Shown piece by piece: positions 1 to 8,830 of a stretch of 64,000 bases of DNA; within the stretch, counting starts at the first letter, position 1; the number at the start of each line of letters is the position of its first letter. The DNA is taken from positions 744,001 through 808,000 of the forward strand of contig CAWBTU010000004.1 in NCBI GenBank assembly GCA_963791805.1. Direction: 5' to 3'. The DNA is from JACMJL01 sp963791805 (GTDB lineage: Bacteria; Bacillota; Clostridia; Clostridiales; Clostridiaceae). The position numbers and the translations under genes are program-made. The notes beneath the pieces are model-generated. The model did no database searches and was not told where the DNA came from. It was given only the letters and a program-made list of their open reading frames with translations.

Positions 1-19
1 CAAGTTTTCCAACTTTCAT
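1..19 (-). CDS. 5' end of a minus-strand gene running off the left edge
   Basis: On the minus strand an ATG at 19 follows an AAGGAAG ribosome site at a 7-base distance and opens a frame reading MKVGKL before the window ends. Only six codons are visible, so no function can be given. It would be transcribed divergently from the hypothetical gene at 101. The only support is the ribosome site, the start codon and the position. Confidence 0.45.
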
Positions 20-100
20 AAAATTCTTCCTTTCAAAAAAAAATGAACAAGCACTATTTTAATATTTTAATCATATTATCTATATAAGGATTAATTTTGG

Positions 101-1516
101 ATGGTGGGTATATTGAAGTATATCGGACATTTTATGAGAATCAATGTATTAACAAAAGAAAATATAAAAAATCAACTTTTCTTTTTTTCAAAAGAAACGC
201 TCCAAAACACCATATTAAATTCTAAATGTGGAATAACAATTCCATCAAATGAAGTTAGAATTAAAAATATCTCCTTGAATGATATTAACATATCTAATTC
301 AATTTCTCCACTTTTATGCATTTACAAAAAGGCAAGTTGTAAGCTAATTAACACTAACGATTCACTATTATGGAATGAAGAAAAGTTCAAAAAAGAAATT
401 TGTATTACTGGTAATAGTTTAATGACTTTATGTCTTTTGGAGTTAGTTGAATACTTTCAAAGTTTTAAAAATTCGGATGAGAAAAAATACCTTTTAAGCA
501 ATTACTATTTATTGATTGCTCAAAAACAACTTGATTTTTATATCTCTTACTTTAGAAATAGTGATGGAGTATTTGTGGACAAAACAGATTTATCAGATAT
601 AATTACAAACGAAGTAAAATTTGAAGATAAAAATAAGAACTTCGATTTTGCCGATCAAGCTTTCTTAATGGCTGCACTCTACAAATATTATGACCTTTCT
701 AACTCGAAAAATTGCCAAAATTATAAAAATTTTTCTTTAGAAATATTGGCTATGTTCCTAGAATATAAGGATGAGTTGTATGAAGCATCAATGAGCAAAC
801 TTTCAAAGCTTTGTTTGGGCCTTCAAACCTTTTACAATTATTCAAAAAATCTTGATGCATTAAATTTGCTTATAGACCTTTCTGATTTAATTGATGACAA
901 ATTTTCTGATGAAATACTAAATTTATCAGAAAAGAACCTTTCTGATAGATGCCTTGTGTCAATAAACTATTTTTCACTGTATAAAGTTACTGGAATAATA
1001 AAATTTAAAGACTACGGTGAAAGAATAAATAATAAACTTATAGAGCTTTATGATCCTGTCTCTGGAATCTTTTTGAAGGATAGCGAGAAAAAAGAGATTA
1101 TTTATTCCTGTGATGAAATAGTATTATACCTAATAACCTTGATTCTTCAATCAGAGCTAGATGAAAAGAATAATGATATTAATCTTATCATACTAGATGT
1201 TTATAAACATGTATTGATAAATTCTGGCATTATTTCCAGCTGGCCTGAAGCTCCATCCCTTGATGATGCAGAAAGATATGAAAACTTTTCTATGGATGAA
1301 AAAGATTTTCTTGATGATTATAATTTTAGAATGGAAAATATAGCAACACCTGAAAATTCAGAAATGGCACCAGTTTATTTAAAAAATGTAACTTTTAATA
1401 GAAAGAAAGCTTCCTTTGTTCAAAATAAATTTTCCTTCGATAGCACAAAAAATATGTTTATTAACTTTATCACAATTTCATTGTTTAAAAAAATTTCAAT
1501 AGATGCTTGTGATTAG
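101..1516 (+). CDS. Hypothetical protein, mostly alpha-helical
   Basis: A 471-residue open frame with an AAGGA site 10 bases before the ATG. I do not recognise the family. The protein has no signal peptide or membrane segment and looks almost wholly helical. One stretch around residue 185 (FADQAFLMAALYKYY) has the look of helices in alpha/alpha-toroid proteins, but this is only a resemblance. GTG at 104, TTG at 113 and ATG at 134 are other possible starts. It converges on the solute-binding protein gene, with a shared hairpin terminator between them. Base composition is as AT-rich as its neighbours, so nothing points to recent transfer. Confidence 0.7.
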   Translation: MVGILKYIGHFMRINVLTKENIKNQLFFFSKETLQNTILNSKCGITIPSNEVRIKNISLNDINISNSISPLLCIYKKASCKLINTNDSLLWNEEKFKKEICITGNSLMTLCLLELVEYFQSFKNSDEKKYLLSNYYLLIAQKQLDFYISYFRNSDGVFVDKTDLSDIITNEVKFEDKNKNFDFADQAFLMAALYKYYDLSNSKNCQNYKNFSLEILAMFLEYKDELYEASMSKLSKLCLGLQTFYNYSKNLDALNLLIDLSDLIDDKFSDEILNLSEKNLSDRCLVSINYFSLYKVTGIIKFKDYGERINNKLIELYDPVSGIFLKDSEKKEIIYSCDEIVLYLITLILQSELDEKNNDINLIILDVYKHVLINSGIISSWPEAPSLDDAERYENFSMDEKDFLDDYNFRMENIATPENSEMAPVYLKNVTFNRKKASFVQNKFSFDSTKNMFINFITISLFKKISIDACD

Positions 1517-1596
1517 ACACATAATAATTAATAATTGTACTCTATCTGAAAATTTCAATTAAATAGATTATACACATTATTCTCCAAGCCAATATA

Positions 1597-1624
1597 ATAT
1601 GCTCCCCCAAAATGGGGAGTATAT
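1597..1624. terminator. Bidirectional terminator
   Basis: An 11-bp stem (1597-1607 with 1614-1624, one G-U pair) with a CTCCCC/GGGGAG core and a short A-rich loop lies between two convergent genes. It probably ends both transcripts. Confidence 0.7.
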
Positions 1625-1626
1625 TT

Positions 1627-2994
1627 CTAAACAAAGCTACTTTTTTCCTTTAAAATTATTTTTGAAAGTATTAAATTTCCTTCATTGTCGAAAGTCAAAT
1701 TGGTTATTTCTTTTCTCGAGCAAACTGCAATATTTAAATATACTAAAGGAATAATATTTGAATTTTTACTAAAACTACTTGAATTAACTTGATTTAAATA
1801 TATTTCGTAGTCATCTTTTCTTATTCTAGAATAAAAGTCATTGACTTCTAATGGCAAGCAAGTTATCTGAACCCCCAAGTTATTAGAAATACTTTCCTTA
1901 ATTGCTTGTGACATTTTTCTATTTTCAGTGTTATCTATGTAACTTAAGGTAATTTTTTCTTTATTATATTTACTACTTTGAAGATATTTTTCTCCTATAG
2001 TTTTGTCTTCAGGAGAATTAAACTCATTAGGAGATACAGTTTTTAAAATAGATTCATTTACTTTTTCAATTATTTCTTGCCTACATAACGAACTCTCAAG
2101 AGCTTTACAGAAATTTGGATCACTAATGAAATTGTTTTTCTTTAGATTTAAATTCATAACATATAGCTTATCCGTTGGGTAAATACTGCAGAAATTTTGT
2201 TGTTTAAGTCTTTCCACCTCATTTATTGGAGGATTTAGTACTAAGTCTGAGTTATGAGTTTCAAAACTAGCAAGACATTTTTCAGCACTTCCAAATTGTT
2301 TTATAACTATTTTGTCTTCCTTTATTTCATTCAAATTATAATATTTACTATTACTATATAGAGCTATTTCATTATTTTTAGAAACACTGTCTATGACAAA
2401 TGCTCCTGAATACTTTATACTTCGAAAAGATTGCTTCCATTTATTGAAATCATCCTTGGTATCTTTAAGCAAAAATTCTGAATTGCAAAGTGTTCCTAAA
2501 AAATTTGCATTTATAGAATTTAATTTTATTAATAAATTATTATCATCTATTGCTTGTATTCCTACTTCTTCAGCCTTTTTACTTCCAAGAGAATAGTCCT
2601 TAAATCCTGAAATACAAAACAATTTTTCAACTTCCTCACTATTTCTATTTTGTTTTGCATAATTCAAAAAATAATCAACAAAATCTTTTGCGGTAATTTT
2701 CCTACCATCACTCCAATACGCATTTTCTCTTATCTTGAAACTGTATTCTAGCCCATTATTGCTAATAATATAGCTTCCTGCAAGTGCTGGTACTATTTCT
2801 TTTTTATCATTATATTTAACAAGTCCTTCAAACAAGGAAATTGATAACTCTTTGCTACACAATAAATTTTGTGGGAATTTATCTATTGCTATAATAGGGT
2901 AGTATCTAGTACAAACATTTTTCTCTTTCTTTTCAATACATGCTCCGCTAACCAAAATTAATATACAGATAATAATTAATAAAGTCTTTTTCAT
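1627..2994 (-). CDS. Family 5 extracellular solute-binding lipoprotein
   Basis: 455 residues. The N-terminus is a lipoprotein signal (MKKTLL, hydrophobic stretch, lipobox LVSGAC), so the mature protein should be anchored to the outer membrane face by Cys19. The body matches the peptide/nickel SBP_bac_5 family: a segment near residues 45-110 with LFEGLVKYN, ALAGSY, YSFKIRENAYWSDG and TAKDFVDYF is typical of OppA/DppA. At 455 residues it is shorter than most family members (about 530). No permease or ATPase gene is adjacent, so it is an orphan that may feed a transporter encoded elsewhere. The substrate cannot be told from sequence. Its start has an AGGAG site. Confidence 0.85.
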   Translation of the reverse strand: MKKTLLIIICILILVSGACIEKKEKNVCTRYYPIIAIDKFPQNLLCSKELSISLFEGLVKYNDKKEIVPALAGSYIISNNGLEYSFKIRENAYWSDGRKITAKDFVDYFLNYAKQNRNSEEVEKLFCISGFKDYSLGSKKAEEVGIQAIDDNNLLIKLNSINANFLGTLCNSEFLLKDTKDDFNKWKQSFRSIKYSGAFVIDSVSKNNEIALYSNSKYYNLNEIKEDKIVIKQFGSAEKCLASFETHNSDLVLNPPINEVERLKQQNFCSIYPTDKLYVMNLNLKKNNFISDPNFCKALESSLCRQEIIEKVNESILKTVSPNEFNSPEDKTIGEKYLQSSKYNKEKITLSYIDNTENRKMSQAIKESISNNLGVQITCLPLEVNDFYSRIRKDDYEIYLNQVNSSSFSKNSNIIPLVYLNIAVCSRKEITNLTFDNEGNLILSKIILKEKSSFV

Positions 2995-3162
2995 ACTCGC
3001 TTCTCCTAAATCATAATAATACTATAATTATTGACAAAGGTCCGCATGCTAATCAGGTAAATATTATTTGCACTATATGTTTTGAAAATTTTTTATCACA
3101 GATTTATCTATATCAAAGTTTATGTTATAATAAATTTATAGTTTAATAAGGAGGTAACTCAA

Positions 3163-3429
3163 ATGATATTAGCAGTTGAAATTATTTCAATTATCTTTAT
3201 GTCATTATTTATATTTACTGGTATCTGGGGATTTGTAATTGTAATAAAAATGCATAATCAACTTAAATATAGAAACTATATCCTTGAAAAGTTAAGTCAA
3301 AATATATACCTAATTGCATCTAAAATTAATAATGTAGAGAGTGATGTTAGCTTTCCAGATGAAAGTGCATCATTAATAAAAGATGAATTAGATCACGTTT
3401 CATCAAATATAAGTAAGTTCAAAAAATAA
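3163..3429 (+). CDS. Small single-span membrane protein, hypothetical
   Basis: 88 residues behind a strong AAGGAGGT site. Residues 3-28 form one hydrophobic membrane segment. The rest is a charged, probably helical cytoplasmic tail with heptad-like spacing (QLKYRNYILEKLSQNI). It has its own terminator immediately after the stop and a TATAAT-like -10 at 3126-3131, so it is likely a single-gene unit. The function is unknown. Confidence 0.7.
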   Translation: MILAVEIISIIFMSLFIFTGIWGFVIVIKMHNQLKYRNYILEKLSQNIYLIASKINNVESDVSFPDESASLIKDELDHVSSNISKFKK

Positions 3430-3454
3430 GAAGAGGCCAAACTCTTCTTTTTTT
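3428..3454 (+). terminator. Rho-independent terminator
   Basis: A perfect 8-bp stem (3428-3435 with 3442-3449) with a GCCAAA loop runs into a T tract. It overlaps the stop codon of the small membrane protein gene. Confidence 0.85.
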
Positions 3455-3574
3455 ATTCCTCATTTAACGCTAAGACAATTAATTTACAATTTGTTTAATG
3501 GTACATCTAATCTTGAAAAATTAGCACTCACCACTATTGGACCATATAGACGTCTCCCCACATTTTTCTAAAGA

Positions 3575-3602
3575 TAAAAAAATAGAGCCAAAATTGGCTC
3601 TA
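3575..3602 (-). terminator. Terminator of the 3640-3909 gene
   Basis: The stem TAGAGCCAA/TTGGCTCTA (3583-3591 with 3594-3602) is followed on the minus strand by a run of seven T. Confidence 0.75.
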
Positions 3603-3639
3603 AAAATTTATGTTTTATAAAATTGTAATTTATTCGACC

Positions 3640-3909
3640 TTAATATACATCGATATACATAAAATAAGCTGTACCTACTGCAATTAATAAACAACAAAGA
3701 GAATAAAACCTATACCTAGAACTTTCCTTCCAACTTAACATTTTAATACTCCACATTAACATAGTGAAAATCATACAATATTGAGTAGCATAGAAATTAT
3801 AAAAATAATATGCTGTTATAAATGAGTAATTTGAACATAATGTAAGTATTAATGTTACCATTGTGCAGAAAACAGCTATCCATGACACAATATTAATAGC
3901 TCTCTTCAT
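3640..3909 (-). CDS. Small multi-span membrane protein, hypothetical
   Basis: 89 residues with a GGAGG site upstream. There are about three hydrophobic segments (residues 5-27, 33-55 and 68-87), separated by a basic loop (KESSRYR). No family was recognised. It is a single gene with its own terminator. The sequence is rich in aromatic residues and cysteine, as is common in small uncharacterised clostridial membrane proteins. Confidence 0.65.
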   Translation of the reverse strand: MKRAINIVSWIAVFCTMVTLILTLCSNYSFITAYYFYNFYATQYCMIFTMLMWSIKMLSWKESSRYRFYSLCCLLIAVGTAYFMYIDVY

Positions 3910-3942
3910 CTCTACATTCCTCCACGTTTATACTACAATTCA

Positions 3943-3980
3943 CAAAAAAACCATAAATAGTAACGATTCTTTCGTGTGGT
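3943..3980 (-). terminator. Possible terminator downstream of ligA
   Basis: An imperfect stem (ACCACACGA with TCGT and TGGT) lies 3' of ligA, and seven T follow on the minus strand at 3944-3950. The hairpin is weak. Confidence 0.4.
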
Positions 3981-4042
3981 AAAAATATTAATATTAATAT
4001 TATACTATTTCCTTTAATTTGTAAATACTTTTGGACAAGTTA

Positions 4043-6034
4043 CTAGTTTATTAAATTAATAAATTCATCTTCAGTAAGCACTTTTACCCCTAGTTCAACA
4101 GCTTTATCAAGCTTTGAACCTGCGCTCTCTCCTGCAAGGACAAAATCGGTTTTTTTACTTACAGATCCAGCAGCAGTACCTCCTAAAGCTTCAATCTTTT
4201 CTTTAATTTCTGTTCTACTAAAACTCTTTAATGTACCAGTTACAACAATAGTTTTATTTAAAAATGGATTATCAACCACTTCAATCTCTTCATAACTAGG
4301 TTTAACTCCTTGAGTAAATAATTCGTTAATACTATAAATTATTTTTTCCTGTTTGAAAAATTCTAATACACTTTCTGCGACTATATTTCCTATATCTTGA
4401 ATTGTAACTAACTCGTCCAAATTAGCCTTAATTAAATTGTCCATTGATTTATATCTTTTTGCTAAATCACCCGCCGTCTTTTTGCCTACATTAGGAATTC
4501 CTAGTGCATAAATAAAGGATGCCAAATCACAATTTTTACTTTTTTCAATGGCTTCTAAAAGGTTCTCTGCTTTTTTTTCTCCGAATTTATCTAATTCTAA
4601 AAGTTGATTCTTGTTGATATTGTACAAATCTGCAATTGATTTTATATCAAGCTTTTCAAAAAGTTGTTCCGCAGTTTTTTCACTAAATCCTTCTATGTTC
4701 ATAGCCTCTCTACAAGCAAAATGAACAATACTCTTTACCATCTGTGGCTTGCATGACAAGGTGTTCTCACAGAAAAAATGCACGCCATCTTGTATCAATT
4801 CACTATTGCAAGCTGGACAAGTCTTTGGCATTACTATTTCTTCAGTTGTCTCACAATCTCCAGGAACAATTCCCATAATTTCTGGTATTACATCATTAGA
4901 TCTACGTACAAACACCATTGAACCAATCTTTACACCTTTTCTATGTATATCTTCTAGATTGTTAAGTGTAGCTCTTTTTACTGTAACTCCTGCTAGTTCC
5001 ACTGGTTCAAGAAGTGCAGTTGGCGAAACTCTTCCTGTTCTTCCTACATTCCATTCTACTTCTAAAAGTTTAGTGGTTGCTTCCTCTGCCTCAAATTTAT
5101 ATGCTACTGCCCATTTCGGAAATTTTACTGTATAACCTAAAACTTCTCTTGTTCTTATATCATTTATAGCAATTACAACTCCGTCAATATCATAGTCTAA
5201 GCTTCCTCTTATATCTTCAACCCAAAGAATCTCTTTTTCAATTTCTTCAAATGTGTCACATTGCTTTATGTAATCATCACAAGGGAATCCCTTTTCTTTT
5301 ATAAAATTCATCATTTCCATATAAGTATTAAAACTATTTCCTTCATAATACCCAATATCATAAAAGAATGCTGAAAGATTCCTTTTAGCAGTTTCTTTTA
5401 TATTTAAATTACGTAAAGCTCCAGCAGCACCATTCCTCAAATTTCTTAGTGGTATCTGCGAATTTTTGTTATAATATTCAAAAGCTTTTTTTGTCATTAC
5501 TGCTTCACCATGAATTTCAAATATCTTATCGTTTTTTATTCTAAGTGGCAAACTTTTAATTGTCTTTGCTTGTGCAGTTATCTCTTCTCCTACAAGACCT
5601 GTCCCTCTGGTTGCAGCTGTTGATAATATACCATTTTCATCAAATGTACAATTAACTGTTAACCCATCAAATTTTTTAGTTAAAACAAAACTCAAAGGAG
5701 GAAGTTTCTCACTATTCACTAAATTGTATTCATCAACTTGTTTTTTTGTCCTTTGTAGCCAATCCTTTAACTGCTGAAAGTTTTGTGCTTTATCTAAACT
5801 CCAAAGTCTCCCTTTATGAGTATACTTATGAAATTCTCCAAGTATACCATCTCCAACCCGTTGTGAAGGTGAATATGGGAGAATATATCCAGTCTCTTTT
5901 TCAAGTCTAATTAATTCATCATATTTTTCATCATATTCTTTATCAGAAACAGACGCGTTATCCAAAGTATAATATTCTACAGCATATTTGTTAAGCTCAT
6001 CCACCAGCTCATTTATCTTTATTTTTTCATCCAT
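4043..6034 (-). CDS. ligA: NAD-dependent DNA ligase LigA
   Basis: Joins nicks in DNA using NAD+, in replication and repair. 663 residues, the usual length. Domains in order are the Ia/adenylation domain with the KFDG motif at 121-124 (Lys121 takes the AMP), the OB fold, a four-Cys zinc finger (CPAC...FFCENTLSC), helix-hairpin-helix repeats and a C-terminal BRCT domain starting near NKTIVVTGTL. I chose the ATG at 6034 because an AGAGAGGTGT ribosome site precedes it. The open frame runs up to 6148, but those extra 38 codons translate a palindromic repeat and are not protein. The gene lies downstream of pcrA on the same strand, the usual Firmicute pcrA-ligA pairing. Confidence 0.97.
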   Translation of the reverse strand: MDEKIKINELVDELNKYAVEYYTLDNASVSDKEYDEKYDELIRLEKETGYILPYSPSQRVGDGILGEFHKYTHKGRLWSLDKAQNFQQLKDWLQRTKKQVDEYNLVNSEKLPPLSFVLTKKFDGLTVNCTFDENGILSTAATRGTGLVGEEITAQAKTIKSLPLRIKNDKIFEIHGEAVMTKKAFEYYNKNSQIPLRNLRNGAAGALRNLNIKETAKRNLSAFFYDIGYYEGNSFNTYMEMMNFIKEKGFPCDDYIKQCDTFEEIEKEILWVEDIRGSLDYDIDGVVIAINDIRTREVLGYTVKFPKWAVAYKFEAEEATTKLLEVEWNVGRTGRVSPTALLEPVELAGVTVKRATLNNLEDIHRKGVKIGSMVFVRRSNDVIPEIMGIVPGDCETTEEIVMPKTCPACNSELIQDGVHFFCENTLSCKPQMVKSIVHFACREAMNIEGFSEKTAEQLFEKLDIKSIADLYNINKNQLLELDKFGEKKAENLLEAIEKSKNCDLASFIYALGIPNVGKKTAGDLAKRYKSMDNLIKANLDELVTIQDIGNIVAESVLEFFKQEKIIYSINELFTQGVKPSYEEIEVVDNPFLNKTIVVTGTLKSFSRTEIKEKIEALGGTAAGSVSKKTDFVLAGESAGSKLDKAVELGVKVLTEDEFINLIN

Positions 6035-6061
6035 AAAAATACACCTCTCTTTGTCTACTTT

Positions 6062-6132
6062 AAAAGCGTGACACCCCTCTCTTCTAGGATAGGCGCTGGA
6101 GTTGAGGGGTGTCACGGGTTGTCTTAGGCAAA
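6062..6132. repeat. Palindromic repeat element, copy E1
   Basis: A perfect 13-bp inverted repeat (6067-6079 with 6104-6116, CGTGACACCCCTC) encloses a 24-base loop containing TTGGAGTT-like sequence (here CTGGAGTT). It is followed by a GGTTGTCTTAGGCAA tail. It lies between pcrA and ligA. It matches the copies at 6170, 47972 and 48271 in stem, loop and tail, and the stem foot differs by paired changes. Confidence 0.8.
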
Positions 6133-6170
6133 TTTCATTCACTCTCAATTAACTCTAATGGTGCTACACA
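6131..6170 (-). pseudogene. Duplicated remnant of the pcrA 3' coding end
   Basis: The minus strand reads VAPLELIESE then stop, nearly the same as the true end of PcrA (VAPLELVIS, stop at 6261). The remnant lies between palindromic copies E1 and E2. So the 3' end of pcrA is present twice, once on each side of E2. This fits insertion or duplication associated with E2. The similarity covers only about 10 codons but includes identical bases at CACCATTAGA. Confidence 0.6.
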
Positions 6171-6240
6171 AAAGCATGACACTCCTCCCTACTAGCATAG
6201 GCGTTGGAGTTGAGGGATGTCATGGGTTGTCTTGTGCAAG
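6170..6240. repeat. Palindromic repeat element, copy E2
   Basis: A 13-bp inverted repeat (6175-6187 with 6212-6224, one mismatch and one G-T pair) with foot CATG/CATG in place of the CGTG/CACG of E1. The loop contains TTGGAGTT and the tail is GGTTGTCTTGTGCAA. It spans 50 bp foot to foot, as in E1. It lies directly downstream of the pcrA stop. Confidence 0.8.
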
Positions 6241-6260
6241 AATTTATTGATATCCTATTG

Positions 6261-8681
6261 TTAACTAATAACAAGTTCTAATGGTGCAACATCTAGCATT
6301 AAGATTTTTATACCCATATTATTAAAAGCAATTGTGAGTTTAACACTTGCTCCATCATTTGATACAGTTACAATAGTTCCAATTCCAAACTTTGTATGCA
6401 TTACTTTATTACCAGGCTTAGCATCCTCTTTTGTTAGAGTTTTATTAGTACACTTTGCTACAGGTGTATCTTTGTAAAAATTATTTACTTTAGTTGTAGC
6501 TTCTTGACTTCTATTGGAATATCCAATGTTACTAATATTTTTATTTTGATTGCTTTTTGCATTATTTACAAACTCTTTTAAACCAGGAGCTATTTCACTG
6601 ATAAAGTCTGATACTCCATAAGCTACTGTACGTCCAAAAACCATTCTTACCTCGGCAGAAGTCATAAAAAGTTTTTCTTTAGCTCTTGTTATTCCTACAT
6701 AGCATAATCTTCTAGACTCTTCCATCTCTTTAGGATCATTGAGTGATTGAAGACCTGGGAAAATCCCGTTTTCCATACCAACCATGAAAACTACAGGAAA
6801 TTCAAGGCCCTTAGCACTATGAACTGTCATTAGAACTACAGTGTCAGCCTCTGAATCAAAGTTATCAATATCAGAAACTAATGCAATTTTTTCTAAAAAA
6901 GCTGCTAGTGTCTTTTCCTCAGAATTATTTTCAAAATCAACTGCTGCAGAGACTAATTCTTCAAGGTTTTCCACTCTACTTAAATCATCAGGCTCATTTG
7001 AGCTTTTAAGTTCTTTCAAATATCCTGTTTGGTTAAGTATTTCTTCTATTAATTTGGATACACTAATCTCATCTTTTATTCTAATAAATGAATTAATCAA
7101 GCTTGTAAATTTATTAATTGATGTTATGCTTCTGGCTGTTAACCCTGGAATATTTTCAATATCTAAAATAGTACTATATAAACATTCTTCCATATAACTT
7201 GCAAAGTCTTGTATTTTTAAAACAGTTGAATCTCCAATACTTCTTTTGGGAACATTTATTACTCTCTTTAAACTGACATCATCTAAAGGATTGTTTATTA
7301 ACTTTAAGTACGCCATAATATCTTTGATTTCTTTTCTATCATAAAACTTTAATCCACCAATAATTCTATATGGAATATCATTTCGAATGAAATTATCTTC
7401 AAATATACGTGACTGTGAATTTGTTCTATATAGTATTGCAAAATCTTTGAAAGACTTATTTTCTTCACTCTTGATTGACTTAATCTGATTTGAAACAAAA
7501 CTTGCTTCATCCATATCAGAATAAGCTCTATAAATTTTTATTTTTTCTCCATCTTCTCTATCAGTTCTTAATATTTTTGATTTTCTTTCTGCATTGTTTT
7601 TAATTACTACATTTGCAGCTTTCAAAATATTTCCTTTAGATCTGTAATTTTGTTCTAATTTTATTACTTTACAGCTTGAATAATCCTTTTCAAAATCAAG
7701 AATATTACGAATATCTGCTCCCCTCCAAGCATATATGCATTGGTCGTCATCGCCTACCACACAAATGTTCTTATTAGAAGCTGCTAATAGCTTTACCATC
7801 TCATATTGAGCTTTATTAGTATCTTGATATTCATCTACCATAATATACTTAAACTTTCTCTGATAAAATTGTAATACCTCTAGATTCTTCTGAAACAATT
7901 CAACTGTCTTTACAATTAAATCGTCAAAGTCCATGGCATTGCTGCTCTTTAACTTTTTCTGGTATAGAAGGTATACATCAGCGATTTTATCAGTTCTATA
8001 ATTTCCAGAATTATTCTTTTTATATTTTTCAGCAGAAACAAGATTATCTTTTTGCTCTCCAATTTTGCTGATTATTTCCTTATCCGTAATTTCTTTATCA
8101 TTTATTTTTAACTCTAGCATGCATTGCTTGATTAATGATTTTTGATCGTAACTATCATAAATAGTAAAATTTTTATTGTAACCAAGTTTATCTGCTTCTC
8201 TTCTCAAAATTCTTACACAACTAGAGTGAAAGGTTGATATCCACATATTATCTGCTTCTTCACCAATCATGTCTCGTACTCTACTTCTCATTTCACCAGC
8301 TGCTTTGTTAGTAAAAGTTATTGCTAATATTTGAGAAGGATATACACCTGAAGTTCCTACTATTTGAGAAACTCTGCTAGCAAATTCTTGATTTATTAAT
8401 TTCTTATCTTCTTTTAACCACTCTTTTAAAAGTATAATATCCTCTTCTTTTAAATTATCCGGTATAGAATTTGATTTATATATGTTTGAATACTTTAGAA
8501 GGTTTGCAATTCTATTAACTAATACTGTAGTTTTTCCACTGCCTGCTCCAGCTAAAATAAGGATTGATCCATTAGTTGTTAACACTGCCTCTCTTTGCTC
8601 TTTATTTAAATTCACATACTCCATTTCGATTACTTTATCTCTCAATACACAAAACTCTTGTCTCATTTTTTCATTCACCAT
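6261..8681 (-). CDS. pcrA: ATP-dependent DNA helicase PcrA (UvrD family)
   Basis: A superfamily 1A 3'-5' helicase used in nucleotide excision repair, plasmid rolling-circle replication and clearing recombinase filaments. Visible motifs are the Q motif LNKEQREAVL (26-35), Walker A GAGSGKT (45-51), motif Ia TFTNKAAGEM, Walker B DEYQDTN, motif III VGDDDQCIYAWRG, motif IV LEQNYRS, motif V VLMTVHSAKGLEFP and motif VI RRLCYVGITRAKE. At 806 residues it is longer than the usual 730-750. A lysine/glutamate-rich insertion of about 50 residues (63-112) separates Walker A from motif Ia. An alternative ATG at codon 6 has a better-placed GGTGA. Its C-terminal coding end is duplicated downstream beside repeat E2. 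Confidence 0.95.
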   Translation of the reverse strand: MVNEKMRQEFCVLRDKVIEMEYVNLNKEQREAVLTTNGSILILAGAGSGKTTVLVNRIANLLKYSNIYKSNSIPDNLKEEDIILLKEWLKEDKKLINQEFASRVSQIVGTSGVYPSQILAITFTNKAAGEMRSRVRDMIGEEADNMWISTFHSSCVRILRREADKLGYNKNFTIYDSYDQKSLIKQCMLELKINDKEITDKEIISKIGEQKDNLVSAEKYKKNNSGNYRTDKIADVYLLYQKKLKSSNAMDFDDLIVKTVELFQKNLEVLQFYQRKFKYIMVDEYQDTNKAQYEMVKLLAASNKNICVVGDDDQCIYAWRGADIRNILDFEKDYSSCKVIKLEQNYRSKGNILKAANVVIKNNAERKSKILRTDREDGEKIKIYRAYSDMDEASFVSNQIKSIKSEENKSFKDFAILYRTNSQSRIFEDNFIRNDIPYRIIGGLKFYDRKEIKDIMAYLKLINNPLDDVSLKRVINVPKRSIGDSTVLKIQDFASYMEECLYSTILDIENIPGLTARSITSINKFTSLINSFIRIKDEISVSKLIEEILNQTGYLKELKSSNEPDDLSRVENLEELVSAAVDFENNSEEKTLAAFLEKIALVSDIDNFDSEADTVVLMTVHSAKGLEFPVVFMVGMENGIFPGLQSLNDPKEMEESRRLCYVGITRAKEKLFMTSAEVRMVFGRTVAYGVSDFISEIAPGLKEFVNNAKSNQNKNISNIGYSNRSQEATTKVNNFYKDTPVAKCTNKTLTKEDAKPGNKVMHTKFGIGTIVTVSNDGASVKLTIAFNNMGIKILMLDVAPLELVIS

Positions 8682-8783
8682 ATAACTACAACCCCAATCT
8701 ACGAAAATAACTTAAAACTCAGTCCTCAATAAATTAGTATATCATATTTTACTTATAATTATTGACTAAGATTAAATTTTTAA

Positions 8784-8817
8784 AAACAAAAACCTGCATC
8801 CTTTTGCGGTGCAGGTT
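8784..8817 (-). terminator. Terminator of the 8831-9562 gene
   Basis: The stem AACCTGCA/TGCAGGTT (8791-8798 with 8810-8817) is followed on the minus strand by a T-rich run. Confidence 0.75.
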
Positions 8818-8830
8818 ATAAATATTTTTT

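Noticed and set aside
6035..6148. Longer LigA N-terminus (38 extra codons)
   Set aside because: The extra codons translate repeat E1, and the ribosome site fits the ATG at 6034.
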